Shown piece after piece: positions 35,743 to 45,587 of a stretch of DNA of 64,000 nucleotides. Source of the DNA: Pseudomonas sp. ML96 (GTDB lineage Bacteria > Pseudomonadota > Gammaproteobacteria > Pseudomonadales > Pseudomonadaceae); the NCBI RefSeq assembly GCF_000761545.1, contig NZ_JPMY01000041.1, positions 90,244 to 154,243 on the forward strand, given 5' to 3'. The position numbers were made by a program, and so were the translations under genes. Position 1 is the stretch's first letter; every line of letters starts with the position of its first letter. The notes beneath the pieces were generated by a model. It ran no database searches. It was not told the origin of the DNA and was given only the letters and a program-made list of their open reading frames with translations.

Positions 35743-35750
35743 CTATAAAC
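35743..35750 (+). repeat. attR core (CTATAAAC)
   Basis: Identical to 26695-26702. The sequence that follows continues the perM frame to a stop overlapping hda. Confidence 0.85.
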
Positions 35751-35809
35751 TTTCCGCACTTTACGGAGAGTCTTCCGGCGATTCGCAAGAACCGCCGTCC
35801 AGTGCATGA
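35744..35809 (+). pseudogene. perM: Displaced native 3' end of perM
   Basis: Reading from TAT AAA of the core in the perM frame gives Y-K-LSALYGESSGDSQEPPSSA and TGA at 35807-35809. It lacks a start codon here. Before prophage insertion it would have been the last 21 codons of perM, with the stop overlapping the hda ATG as ATGA. Confidence 0.8.
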
Positions 35810-36510
35810 AACCTGTTCAGCTTCCCCTAGGCGTGCGTCTGCGTGACGACGCCACCTTTGCCAACTATTACCCCGGCGCCAATGCTGCGGCCCTCGGCTA
35901 TGTCGAGCGGCTGTGCGAGGCCGATGCCGGCTGGACCGAAAGCCTGATCTACCTCTGGGGTGGCGAGGGTGTCGGGCGCAGCCATCTGTTGCAGGCGGCC
36001 TGCCTGCGTTTCGAGCAGCGCGGTGAGCAGGCGGTGTTCCTGCCACTGGCCGAAGTGGCCGAGTACGGCCCGGAGCTGCTCGACGGCTTGGACCAGTCCG
36101 AGTTGGTCTGCCTGGACGATCTGGACGCGGTGGCCGGTCGCGAGGATTGGGAGGAGGCGTTGTTCCACCTGTTCAATCGCCTGCGCGATTCCGGTCGACG
36201 CCTGCTGCTAGCGGCCACCGTGTCGCCGCGCGAGTTGCCGATCCAGCTGCCGGATCTACAGTCGCGCCTGACGCTGGCGCTGGTATTCCAGCTGCATTCG
36301 CTGTCCGACGAGGACAAGCTGCGCGCCCTGCAACTGCGCGCATCGCGGCGTGGCTTGCACCTGACCGACGAGGTCGGCCGTTTCATCCTCACCCGTGGCG
36401 AGCGCAGCATGAGTGCGCTGTTCGAGTTGCTCGAGCGTCTCGATCAGGCCTCGCTGCAGGCCCAGCGCAAGCTGACCATTCCTTTCCTCAAGGAAACCCT
36501 GGGCTGGTAG
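35806..36510 (+). CDS. hda: DnaA regulatory inactivator Hda
   Basis: A 234-residue DnaA-paralogue: an N-terminal clamp-binding QLPLGV, Walker A-like GGEGVGRSHLLQA, Walker B LVCLDDLDAV, sensor I region AATVSPRELP and the sensor II-like FILTRGERSMSALFELLERLD. It promotes ATP hydrolysis by DnaA at the sliding clamp to stop re-initiation of replication. Its ATG overlaps the displaced perM stop, so it was ancestrally coupled to perM; now it depends on transcription from phage DNA or a local promoter. Confidence 0.95.
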   Translation: MKPVQLPLGVRLRDDATFANYYPGANAAALGYVERLCEADAGWTESLIYLWGGEGVGRSHLLQAACLRFEQRGEQAVFLPLAEVAEYGPELLDGLDQSELVCLDDLDAVAGREDWEEALFHLFNRLRDSGRRLLLAATVSPRELPIQLPDLQSRLTLALVFQLHSLSDEDKLRALQLRASRRGLHLTDEVGRFILTRGERSMSALFELLERLDQASLQAQRKLTIPFLKETLGW

Positions 36511-36519
36511 CCCAGGGTT
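36495..36519. terminator. Hairpin at the hda 3' end
   Basis: AACCCTGGGCT-GGT-AGCCCAGGGTT, an 11-bp perfect stem spanning the hda stop, between two convergent genes. T-runs are short on both strands. Confidence 0.6.
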
Positions 36520-36525
36520 GACGCC

Positions 36526-36933
36526 TTACTCGCCCGCCAGCTTGCGGTCGTGCTGGAACTTCCAGCGCACGTAGAGCAGGGCGCTGCAGAACAGGCTGAA
36601 GCTGATCACCGTCTCCAGTACGCCGAACAGGGCGCGGGCCGGGTCGATGGCGGCCAGTACGCCCTGGATGAAGTAGATATTCACCACGAAGCAGGCCCAG
36701 GCGTGGGCGCGGGCGTTGCCCAGCAGCAGGCCGGGAGCGAGCAGCAGCAGCGGTACCAGCTGGATGCTCAGGACCACCCAGATACGTGCGCCGTGCAGGT
36801 CGGCGAGGGTCAGGTTCCATACCAGCAGCAGGAGCATCAGGGCGAAGAAGCTGAACAGGCTGAGGGCGCGGCTGAGTTTCAGGCGCGGGGCCAGCCATTC
36901 CAGGCTGGGCAGGGGCTTGGGCGTTTTAGCCAC
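36526..36933 (-). CDS. DUF2069 membrane protein
   Basis: A 135-residue protein with four hydrophobic helices (LSLFSFFALMLLLLVWNL, VLSIQLVPLLLLAPGLLLG, HAWACFVVNIYFIQGVLAAI, VISFSLFCSALLYVRW), the DUF2069 layout. Function unknown. The GTG start at 36933 overlaps the wrbA stop by 8 nt and avoids reading back through wrbA. Confidence 0.8.
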   Translation of the reverse strand: MAKTPKPLPSLEWLAPRLKLSRALSLFSFFALMLLLLVWNLTLADLHGARIWVVLSIQLVPLLLLAPGLLLGNARAHAWACFVVNIYFIQGVLAAIDPARALFGVLETVISFSLFCSALLYVRWKFQHDRKLAGE

Positions 36934-37531
36934 GTGGGGTCTCCAGTTTTGCGGCGGTGGCCGCCAGGCGCTGGCCGAGGGCGCGGCACAGGGCGATTTC
37001 GTGTTCGTCGAGTTTGCGTTTGCCGTCGGCGCCGGCATGGTGGCTGGGGCCATAAGGCGTGCCGCCGCCACGGGTCTCCAAGAGAGCGCCTTCGCTGTAG
37101 GGCAGGCCGCACACCAGCATGCCGTGGTGCAGCAGTGGCAGGAGCATCGACAGCAGGGTGCTCTCCTGGCCGCCGTGCAGGCTGGAGGTGGAGGTGAACA
37201 CCCCTGCCGGCTTGCCGACCAGCTCGCCGGTCAGCCACAGGCTGCTGGTGCCGTCGATGAAGTACTTAAGCGGTGCGGCCATGTTGCCGAAGCGGGTCGG
37301 GCTGCCCAGCGCCAGGCCGGCGCAGTTCTTCAGGTCGTCGAGTTCGACGTAGAGGGCGCCGTCCTCGGGAATCGCCGGGGCCGTGGCCTCGCAGTCGCTG
37401 GATACCGGCGGCACGGTGCGCAGGCGCGCCTCCAGGCCGGCCATCTCCACGCCGCGGGCGATCTGCCGGGCCATCTCGGCCGTGGCGCCGTGGCGGCTGT
37501 AGTAGAGCACCAGGATGTAGGGTGCGCTCAT
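36926..37531 (-). CDS. wrbA: NAD(P)H:quinone oxidoreductase WrbA
   Basis: A 201-residue flavodoxin-like protein: LVLYYSRHGATAEMAR (FMN phosphate loop), GSPTRFGNMAAPLKYFIDGT, and the FMN-contacting TSTSSLHGGQESTLLSM...GGGTPYGPSHHAG. It reduces quinones by two electrons and protects against oxidative stress. It overlaps arsC at its start and the DUF2069 gene at its end, forming a three-gene unit. Confidence 0.94.
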   Translation of the reverse strand: MSAPYILVLYYSRHGATAEMARQIARGVEMAGLEARLRTVPPVSSDCEATAPAIPEDGALYVELDDLKNCAGLALGSPTRFGNMAAPLKYFIDGTSSLWLTGELVGKPAGVFTSTSSLHGGQESTLLSMLLPLLHHGMLVCGLPYSEGALLETRGGGTPYGPSHHAGADGKRKLDEHEIALCRALGQRLAATAAKLETPRG

Positions 37532-37881
37532 GCCAGCAACTCCAGTACCTTCTCCGGCGGCCGGCCGATCAGCGCGCGATTGCCGGCGATCAGAATCGGC
37601 CGCTCGATCAGTTTGGGATGGCTGGCCATGGCGGCGATCAATTGCTCGTCGCTGAGGCTGGCATCGGCCAGGTTCAGCTCCTTGTACTCGTCCTCGCCGG
37701 TGCGCAGCAGCTCGCGTGCGCCTATGCCCAGCTTGGCCAGCAGCTCGCGCAGCTCATCGGCGCTGGGCGGAGTTTCCAGATAGCGCACCACGTTGGGGGC
37801 CAGGCCGCGAGCTTCGAGCAGCTCCAGCGCGCCGCGCGACTTGGAGCAGCGCGGGTTGTGGTAGAGGGTGAGGTCGGTCAT
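37528..37881 (-). CDS. arsC: ArsC-family arsenate reductase (glutaredoxin type)
   Basis: A 117-residue protein with the ArsC active site YHNPRCSKSRGALELL (Cys near residue 12) and the C-terminal ERPILIAGNRALIGRPPEKVLELL. Family knowledge: reduction of arsenate to arsenite with glutathione/glutaredoxin; many homologues act outside arsenic resistance. The ATG at 37881 is preferred over 37893, since it gives the usual family N-terminus. Confidence 0.9.
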   Translation of the reverse strand: MTDLTLYHNPRCSKSRGALELLEARGLAPNVVRYLETPPSADELRELLAKLGIGARELLRTGEDEYKELNLADASLSDEQLIAAMASHPKLIERPILIAGNRALIGRPPEKVLELLA

Positions 37882-37951
37882 GACAGTGCCCATTGGCGAA
37901 TGAGGGCGCTATTCTAGCCGCCTAGAAGGCATAACGGGCTAAGGAGAGGGC

Positions 37952-39184
37952 ATGCGACAGCGGTTGGCTGACTGGTTGGAGTTCTGGCACTTCCTGTTGC
38001 AGCGTTTCCTCGCCGATCGCGCCATCAACAGCGCCGCGGCGCTGACCTACACCACGCTGTTCGCCGTGGTGCCGGTGATGACCGTGACCTTTGCCACGCT
38101 CTCCGCGGTGCCGGCCTTCCAGGACACCGGTGAGCAGATCCAGAGCTTCATCTTCCGCAACTTCGTGCCCTCATCCGGCGAGACGGTGCAGCAGTACCTG
38201 CGCGAGTTCACCACCCAGGCGCGCCACCTCACCTGGGCGGGTGTGGCGCTGCTTGCGGTGACCGCATTCTTCATGCTGGTGACCATCGAGAAGACCTTCA
38301 ATGCGATATGGCGGGTGCGCCAGCCGCGTCGCGGCATCTCCAGCTTCCTGCTGTACTGGGCGATCCTCAGCCTGGGACCATTGCTGCTGGGCGCCGGCTT
38401 TGCCGTGACCACCTACATCGCCTCGCTATCGCTGCTGTCCGGGCCCGATGCAGTGATCGGCGCCAAGACATTGCTCGGTTTCGCGCCGCTGTTGTTCAGT
38501 ACGGCGGCCTTCACCCTGATCTATTCGGCGGTGCCCAACGCCCGGGTGCCGGTGCGCCATGCGTTGCTCGGCGGGCTGTTCACCTCGGTGCTGGTGGAAG
38601 TGGCGAAGAAGATGTTCGGCCTGTTCGTCAGCCTGTTCCCCGGTTACCAACTGATCTATGGCGCCTTCGCCACGGTGCCGCTGTTCCTGCTCTGGGTCTA
38701 TCTGTCCTGGCTGATCGTGCTGTTCGGTGCCGAACTGGTGTGCAACCTGTCGGCCTCGCGCACCTGGCGTCGCCAGGCGTTGCCGCGCCTGCTGGTGTTA
38801 CTGGGCATCTTGCGGGTGTTCCATGAGCGCCAGCAGCGTGGGCGTACCGTGCGTCACCTGGATGTACAGCGCCAGGGCTGGCGGCTGCCGGAGAGCGAGT
38901 GGGAGGAGTTCATCGACTTCCTCGAGCGCGAGCAACTGATCTGCCGCACCAGTGGCGACACCTGGGTGCTCTGCCGCGACCTCGAGCACTACAGCCTGTA
39001 TCGCCTGATCAGCCACAGCCCCTGGCCTCTACCGCGGCCGAACCAGTTGCCGAACGAGCTGAACGAGGCCTGGTATCCAGAGCTGCGCGAGGCATTGGAG
39101 AGGCTGTACCAGGAGCAGGAGACGTTGTTCGACGGCAGTCTGGCGCAGTGGCTGCGGGGCAGGGATAGCGCTTGTCAGGAGTGA
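37952..39184 (+). CDS. YihY/virulence factor BrkB family membrane protein with C-terminal extension
   Basis: A 410-residue protein. The first 290 residues carry six membrane helices and the family motifs NSAAALTYTTLFAVVPVMTVTFA, FFMLVTIEKTFNAIWRV and YGAFATVPLFLLWVYLSWLIVLFGAEL. A soluble 120-residue C-terminal part (winged-helix-like, SEWEEFIDFLEREQLICRTSGDTWVLCRDLEHYSLYRLI) follows. It was once called ribonuclease BN, but that activity belongs to another protein. Transport function is unproven. Confidence 0.88.
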   Translation: MRQRLADWLEFWHFLLQRFLADRAINSAAALTYTTLFAVVPVMTVTFATLSAVPAFQDTGEQIQSFIFRNFVPSSGETVQQYLREFTTQARHLTWAGVALLAVTAFFMLVTIEKTFNAIWRVRQPRRGISSFLLYWAILSLGPLLLGAGFAVTTYIASLSLLSGPDAVIGAKTLLGFAPLLFSTAAFTLIYSAVPNARVPVRHALLGGLFTSVLVEVAKKMFGLFVSLFPGYQLIYGAFATVPLFLLWVYLSWLIVLFGAELVCNLSASRTWRRQALPRLLVLLGILRVFHERQQRGRTVRHLDVQRQGWRLPESEWEEFIDFLEREQLICRTSGDTWVLCRDLEHYSLYRLISHSPWPLPRPNQLPNELNEAWYPELREALERLYQEQETLFDGSLAQWLRGRDSACQE

Positions 39185-39348
39185 CGAAAAAGGTCAGTTT
39201 AGGGCGAGGCGCAGCGGGCTCAGTGACGCTGCGAATGCGCTGAGGCGCAATAAATATCGGCCCGGGAAGGCTGGCATGCTTCTAGCAATTACCCAGCTAT
39301 ATGCTGGCAGACTGCTAGCGGCCTGAATGACTCAGGGAAGTCGAGTGG

Positions 39349-39540
39349 ATGAGCAGTAGCAAGAACAAGATAGTGCCGTTGCAGCCGCGGGATTCCGAGG
39401 AGGCGCTGGAGCGGCTCAATCGCATCACTGGCCTGCGTTTCGTACGTTGGCCGCAGTCCCTCGCGGCGCTGGCGCGCCAGGCCGCCGAAGAGGACGAGCC
39501 GGCGAAGCCGAGCTCGGTGGTGCGTTTCGGCGTCTACTGA
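39349..39540 (+). CDS. Small conserved hypothetical protein
   Basis: A 63-residue hydrophilic product, MSSSKNKIVPLQPRDSEEAL then ERLNRITGLRFVRWPQSL and an acidic segment ending VVRFGVY. The GTGGATG context gives a weak ribosome site. A similar-sized small gene lies at the syntenic position in P. aeruginosa. No domain recognised. Confidence 0.6.
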   Translation: MSSSKNKIVPLQPRDSEEALERLNRITGLRFVRWPQSLAALARQAAEEDEPAKPSSVVRFGVY

Positions 39541-39551
39541 GCGCAGAAAGC

Positions 39552-39575
39552 AAAACCCCCGCCGAGGCGGGGGTT
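39552..39575. terminator. Terminator between convergent small genes
   Basis: AACCCCCGCC-GA-GGCGGGGGTT, 10-bp stem. On the minus strand it is followed by TTTTGC, 18 bp past the stop of the minus-strand gene. Confidence 0.75.
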
Positions 39576-39592
39576 GTAGTGAGCCGAGAGGA

Positions 39593-39985
39593 TCAGGCCA
39601 TTGCCTGGCGCGAGGCGCTATCGAGCATCTCCACAGCCTGCACGAACAGTTCTTCGACTATCAACGTCTGCGCCGGTACGGCCGAGCGCAGGCGCACCTG
39701 CATTTCCTCGATCTTGGTCTTCATTGGCAGGCGCGCGATGCCGGAGAGCATCACCTTGTTGTGCACGTTGACCTTGCCGTGGTCCACCGCCACTTCGCGC
39801 ACCTGGCTGCCGTCGCGGTAGCGCACCATCAGCGATACCGGCAGGTTGGCCAGGCCCGGTACGTGCAGCCAGACCGCCACATTGAACTCGCCGACACGTC
39901 CCTCGTATGGCGTCACGCTCAGACGCGCGCTGTTGACGATGCTGCTGGGAACGGGACCGATCAGCTTGTCATTGGCTTGGGACAT
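39593..39985 (-). CDS. Conserved hypothetical beta-rich protein
   Basis: A 130-residue product without signal peptide or TM. It has alternating hydrophobic strands (RVGEFNVAVWLHVPGLANLPVSLMVRYRDGSQVREVAVDHGKVNVHNKVMLSGIARLPMKTKIEEMQVRL) and a C-terminal helix. The strand pattern suggests a beta-sandwich. The ATG at 39985 is used; a longer frame to 40006 is possible. It lies after a PilZ-like gene on the same strand. Function not recognised. Confidence 0.7.
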   Translation of the reverse strand: MSQANDKLIGPVPSSIVNSARLSVTPYEGRVGEFNVAVWLHVPGLANLPVSLMVRYRDGSQVREVAVDHGKVNVHNKVMLSGIARLPMKTKIEEMQVRLRSAVPAQTLIVEELFVQAVEMLDSASRQAMA

Positions 39986-40106
39986 GTAGGCTCCGGCAGA
40001 ACTCATTGGTATAGGAATGCGCGGATTATAGGCAGCGGGCCCGCCGGGAAACTGTGCACTGCGGCTTCGGCCGGCGAGACCTGTGTCGCAGAACCTGGCT
40101 GAATGC

Positions 40107-41516
40107 TCAGGCCAACCGCAAGGGATGGCGGATCACCGTGGGTGTGCTGAGATTGGCCTGTGGCAGCGGTAGTACGGCCTGGTTGTTGACGTTGGCCAGT
40201 TGCAGCCAAAGGTTCTCGCCCTCGACGAACTGCCCGCACGGCAGCCACAGGCCGTGATGCCAGCCGGCGCCAGGTTCCGGGGTGCTCTGCAGCACGCCGG
40301 GGTGGGTCTGGGCACTGGGGGCGCGACGCAGCCACACTGCGCGCGGCAAGCCCTTGAGGTAGCGCAGGCCGAGGTGCAGGCCGAGCTGGTTGAGGTGGCG
40401 CCAGCGCACCAGTGCCAGGGTCGGGGTGCCGCTATGCGGCAATACCAATACAAGCTGGCCGACCGGCAGTTGCTGGCCGAGGTCGGCGTGGCAGAGCAGG
40501 CGTGCGCCACCGGGGCTGGCGTCGAGCATCTGTGCCGCGCTGTTGCTCGGGCGCTTCTCCAGCAGTTGGGCATGAATCGCCGGCAGGCCGATCACCAGGC
40601 TGCAATCGGCGCTGAAATCCGCGCGGGGATGGCGGCGCTGCTGACGGCCGAGCCAATGGGGGCGAACCCGTTCCAGCAGCTCGCGCTCACGTGCGCTCTG
40701 CAGTGGTGCGGGCTCATGCAGGGCGACCAGTAGTGCACCCAGTTCCAGGCGGCGCAGGTATTCGACCGACCCAGTGGCTTCACTGTCGTAGGGCAGGCAG
40801 GGCAGCGACTGGCTGAGGTCGATCAGCGGGCCTTCCGCCTCTTCCTCGTCATCCCAGGGCAGCAGTCGGGCCAGGTCGGCGAGGGGGGTGAGGGCGCCGA
40901 ACAGCACTTCGCATTCGCCCTCGGCGAGATGGAACGGGTTGCTCAGGGCCAGCACCAGCATCTGTTGGTAGAGGCCGCGCAGAGAGCCGGCCGGTGCGGG
41001 TTGGAAGGGCGCGGCCACATGTTCGTCCAGGCAGCCCTGGTGCTCGGCGATCCAGTACAGCAGATGGCTGTCGCTCCACAGCGAGGCCGGTGGCTCCTGG
41101 TAGCGCTGGTAGTTGCGCATCAGGCTCTGGGCGAGGAAGTGCTCGGCCATGTACAGGCACCAGGCCAGGTGCGGACGCGATGGCTGGCGGCCCTGGAGTA
41201 TCTGCAGCAACAGGCGCTTGAAGCCGGCGGCCAGCTCGTCGCACAGATGGACAAACAATGCCGAGGGCGCCGCCCCGCTGCGCAGCCCGCTGCAGTAGTG
41301 GCGGTATTCCTCGCAGAAGCTTTGCAGGGCGCGCTGCCTTTCCAGTAAGGTCATGGCGCTGCGATTGAGCTGGAACAGCATGCTCAATACCTGCGAGAGA
41401 CCGTCCTCGTAAGGCTGTCGACGGGCGTCGGCGAGCCTGGCGTTGAGGTCGGCCAGCGGTGTCGCATCCTCGTCGAGGATGTCCGGCACTTCCAGGCGCA
41501 GGGCATCCAGCGTCAT
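40107..41516 (-). CDS. PilZ-domain protein with large N-terminal helical domain
   Basis: A 469-residue cytosolic protein. Residues 1-280 are helix-rich with no recognised domain (LSMLFQLNRSAMTLLERQRALQSFCEEYRHYC...LVLALSNPFHLAEGECEVLFGALTPLADLARLLPWDDEEEAEG). The C-terminal part holds RRHPR near 315 and LDASPGGARLL near 360, the R-x3-R and D-x-S-x2-G pair that binds cyclic di-GMP in PilZ domains, then a beta-rich end. A c-di-GMP effector role is inferred. Confidence 0.7.
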   Translation of the reverse strand: MTLDALRLEVPDILDEDATPLADLNARLADARRQPYEDGLSQVLSMLFQLNRSAMTLLERQRALQSFCEEYRHYCSGLRSGAAPSALFVHLCDELAAGFKRLLLQILQGRQPSRPHLAWCLYMAEHFLAQSLMRNYQRYQEPPASLWSDSHLLYWIAEHQGCLDEHVAAPFQPAPAGSLRGLYQQMLVLALSNPFHLAEGECEVLFGALTPLADLARLLPWDDEEEAEGPLIDLSQSLPCLPYDSEATGSVEYLRRLELGALLVALHEPAPLQSARERELLERVRPHWLGRQQRRHPRADFSADCSLVIGLPAIHAQLLEKRPSNSAAQMLDASPGGARLLCHADLGQQLPVGQLVLVLPHSGTPTLALVRWRHLNQLGLHLGLRYLKGLPRAVWLRRAPSAQTHPGVLQSTPEPGAGWHHGLWLPCGQFVEGENLWLQLANVNNQAVLPLPQANLSTPTVIRHPLRLA

Positions 41517-41546
41517 ATCAACCCCGCGTGCACGAGGAGCGATTGC

Positions 41547-42014
41547 ATGGGAAGGCCACTCCAGATGGTGATGGGACTCTGCGCCGGGCTTCTCCTGGCC
41601 GGCTGCGCCGAAGACTGGGGCGTCGATCAGCATGGGAGAAAGGTAACGGCTGAGCAGCTGGAAGACCAGTGGTTGGTGGTCAATTACTGGGCCGAGTGGT
41701 GCAAGCCCTGCCGTACCGAGATTCCGCAACTCAATCGGCTCGAAGCTGAGCTGCAGGGCACGGGCGCGCGCGTGCTCGGCGTGAATTTCGACGCCCTGCA
41801 GGGCGAGCAGCTCAGCAAGGCTGCCGCCGCCTTCGATATCCGCTTCACCGTGTTGGCGCAGGACCCGGCGCCACGGCTGGAACTACCGCGCAACGATGTG
41901 TTGCCGGTCACCTACATCATCGATGCCAGCGGCCGTCTGCGCGAACGCCTGGTTGGCGAGCAGACTGCCGCCGGCCTGCAGGCACGCCTGGCTCACTGGC
42001 AGGCTGAGGAGTAA
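41547..42014 (+). CDS. TlpA-like thioredoxin-fold lipoprotein
   Basis: A 155-residue protein with signal and lipobox (GLCAGLLLAGC), then a thioredoxin fold with active site WAEWCKPCRTEIPQL and cis-Pro region VLPVTYIIDASGRLRERLVG. Periplasmic membrane-anchored disulfide reductase is the probable role. The ATG at 41547 has GAGGAG 6 nt upstream. It precedes acyP by 5 nt, so the two are co-transcribed. Confidence 0.88.
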   Translation: MGRPLQMVMGLCAGLLLAGCAEDWGVDQHGRKVTAEQLEDQWLVVNYWAEWCKPCRTEIPQLNRLEAELQGTGARVLGVNFDALQGEQLSKAAAAFDIRFTVLAQDPAPRLELPRNDVLPVTYIIDASGRLRERLVGEQTAAGLQARLAHWQAEE

Positions 42015-42019
42015 GGAAT

Positions 42020-42292
42020 ATGCCGATCTGTTTGCACGGCTTCGTCAGCGGCAAGGTGCAGGGCGTGAGCTTTCGCCAGCACACTCTGGAAGAGGCTGAG
42101 CGTCTCGATCTGAATGGCTGGGTGCGCAACCTGGCCGATGGCCGGGTCGAGGTGCTGGTCGAGGGCGATGAGGTCGCGGTACGCGAACTGGCAGCCTGGC
42201 TGGAGTCGGGCCCGGAGCGGGCGCGGGTCGATGCGCTGGAGCTGGAGTCGCAGCCGGTGCAAGGCGTCACCGGCTTCGTGATTCGGCGCTGA
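42020..42292 (+). CDS. acyP: Acylphosphatase
   Basis: A 90-residue protein with the acylphosphatase signatures GKVQGVSFRQHTLEEAERL (catalytic Arg) and GWVRNLADGRVEVLVEGDEVAV (catalytic Asn). It hydrolyses acyl phosphates such as carbamoyl or acetyl phosphate. Good AAGGA ribosome site; ends directly against the convergent lipoprotein gene. Confidence 0.94.
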   Translation: MPICLHGFVSGKVQGVSFRQHTLEEAERLDLNGWVRNLADGRVEVLVEGDEVAVRELAAWLESGPERARVDALELESQPVQGVTGFVIRR

Positions 42293-43243
42293 TCAGTCTT
42301 CGCCGGGGTCTGCGGCCAGGCGACCGGCGTCCTTCATCAGGCTCTTGAGAAACTCTTCCTGCAGTTCCGGATCGTTGCGCGTCAGCTCGATCAGGCTCTG
42401 TTCCAGTTCGCTGGCTTCTTCTTCCAGGCCCAGGTCGGAAAGGCGCTTGACCCGATAGACCCACTGGCTGACTTCGTCGTCCTCAAGGTCGTCGTAGATC
42501 AGTGCATGGGCTTCACGCAGCTTGCCGCGCAGGTCGCGGCTGACCAGCAGGGTGGCTTCGGCGCGGGCGCTGTCCTGAGGGTCTTCCACGCTGAGCACCA
42601 GGGCGCCGACCTTGCTGGCGTCGTGGTCGGCGAAGGGGCCGTCGAGCAGGTTGAGGCGCAGGATACCGTTGCGGTCGGTGGTCAGCTCGTGGCTGTCCTG
42701 GCCGGCCTTGACCAGCACCGGGCGCTCGGCCCAGGGCAGGCTGGAGTATTCCATGCGTCGGTCGCGCTGAGTCTCTTCGATAGTTGCCAGGTTCTGCTGG
42801 GAGCGCCCGTTGGACTCGACGTTCATTGCCGGGTTGATGCCGGCGAAGCCGTAGCTGATCCAGTCCTTGGTGACGCTGTCTGGCAGGCGGCCGAGCATGA
42901 CCACGTTGAGCACGTTAGCGCCTACCCCCGCAACGATCGCTACCGCGCCCAGCGGCACTTCATACAGCTCGCGCCAGGGCTGGTAGGGGGTGTAGCGGTC
43001 GTAGCGACGGGTGACCTCGAACTCGGTGACCTCGAAGGTCTTCTGTTCCTGAATGCGCACGCGGCGCTGCGGCAGCTCCAACACTCGGGGCTCGCCCACT
43101 TCGATCTGCAGGCTATGGTCGAGCAGGCGCCGCTCGAAGCGCTCTTCGTGTTCGCTGCGCTGCGGCAAATGGTTGGCGCAGCCGACCAGAAGGAGGGCGC
43201 CGATTAGGGCGGCGCCGGTGCGGAGGATATGACGCTGGAACAT
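42293..43243 (-). CDS. Putative lipoprotein of unknown function
   Basis: A 316-residue protein with an N-terminal lipoprotein signal (LIGALLLVGC), a basic region, a hydrophobic segment (VPLGAVAIVAGVGANVLNVVML, about 95-115) and a charged C-terminus rich in Glu/Leu heptads. It holds no recognised domain. It lies upstream of proS convergent stretch in the same place as a hypothetical lipoprotein gene of P. aeruginosa. The stop abuts the acyP stop tail to tail. Confidence 0.8.
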   Translation of the reverse strand: MFQRHILRTGAALIGALLLVGCANHLPQRSEHEERFERRLLDHSLQIEVGEPRVLELPQRRVRIQEQKTFEVTEFEVTRRYDRYTPYQPWRELYEVPLGAVAIVAGVGANVLNVVMLGRLPDSVTKDWISYGFAGINPAMNVESNGRSQQNLATIEETQRDRRMEYSSLPWAERPVLVKAGQDSHELTTDRNGILRLNLLDGPFADHDASKVGALVLSVEDPQDSARAEATLLVSRDLRGKLREAHALIYDDLEDDEVSQWVYRVKRLSDLGLEEEASELEQSLIELTRNDPELQEEFLKSLMKDAGRLAADPGED

Positions 43244-43263
43244 GCGGGCTTCTTGGTCGGGGC

Positions 43264-44979
<1,716 letters not shown>

Positions 44980-45071
44980 GTTTGGCCGTTATGTCGGTTG
45001 CGAGGGCAAATAATGACTCGGCATTGTACGGTGCCAGCCATGTGGCGTACAGGACGGACCGGGAGTTGAGC

Positions 45072-45488
45072 ATGGCGGAGTTGACCGCTGATCAGGTGCA
45101 GGCGCTGATTCGCGCTGGAGTGCCGATGGCCGAGGATATCGATCTGCGCATCGATCATCTGGATGCGGAGAGGGCGGTGGCGCGGGTGCCATTTCAGGGC
45201 AAGCTGGTGCGCCCTGGGGGCACGGTTTCGGGTCCGACCATCATGTCACTCGCCGATGCGGCGATGTATGCGGTGGTGCTGGGTCGATTGGGTCGGGTGG
45301 AAATGGCCTTGACGGCCAATCTCAACATCAACTTCCTGGCCCGGCCGAAGCCGGTCGATCTGATTGCCGAGGCGCGTATCCTGCGCTTGTCGCGGCGCCA
45401 GGCGGTGTGCGAGGTGCAGCTCTTCTCGCTGGGCGAGGAGGGTGAGCTAGTGGCGCATGTCACCGGGACCTATGCCTTGCCACTCTGA
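45072..45488 (+). CDS. PaaI-like hotdog-fold thioesterase
   Basis: A 138-residue single hotdog domain: LVRPGGTVSGPTIMSLADAAMYAVVLG contains the helix Asp typical of the PaaI/4HBT group, followed by strands LTANLNINFLARPKPVDLIAEARILRLSRRQAVCEVQLF. It probably cleaves a CoA thioester of unknown identity. The gene is divergent from proS with ATG at 45072. Confidence 0.85.
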   Translation: MAELTADQVQALIRAGVPMAEDIDLRIDHLDAERAVARVPFQGKLVRPGGTVSGPTIMSLADAAMYAVVLGRLGRVEMALTANLNINFLARPKPVDLIAEARILRLSRRQAVCEVQLFSLGEEGELVAHVTGTYALPL

Positions 45489-45529
45489 TGTGGCAGGTAT
45501 TTGCGCAATAAAATCCCTGCGCGTAAAAC

Positions 45530-45559
45530 AAGAAACCCGGCCTAGGCCGGGTTTCTTTT
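45530..45559. terminator. Bidirectional terminator between thioesterase and oprD
   Basis: AAGAAACCCGGCC-TA-GGCCGGGTTTCTT, 13-bp stem followed by TTA on one side and TTGTTTT on the other. It serves both convergent genes. Confidence 0.9.
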
Positions 45560-45587
45560 ACTGCTTCGAGTGTACTCGAAGAAATCC

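Larger units (their letters stand above)
26695..35750. mobile_element. Integrated filamentous prophage (Inoviridae, Pf-like), about 9.05 kb
   Basis: Bounded by an 8-bp direct repeat CTATAAAC. Reading leftward from the repressor: excisionase-like gene, two small genes, ssb, zinc-ribbon gene, small membrane protein, major coat protein, a 26-residue ORF, adsorption protein, DUF2523 minor coat protein, Zot/pI ATPase, rep and tyrosine integrase. This is the Pf1/Pf4 order. All modules needed for replication, assembly, integration and immunity are recognisable and open, so it may be active. Codon use and base composition in the adsorption gene are visibly more A/T-rich than the host. Confidence 0.93.

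Noticed and set aside
26695..35750. XerCD/dif-type integration of the filamentous phage
   Set aside because: The prophage encodes its own tyrosine integrase and is not flanked by dif-like 28-bp sites; the core lies in a protein gene.
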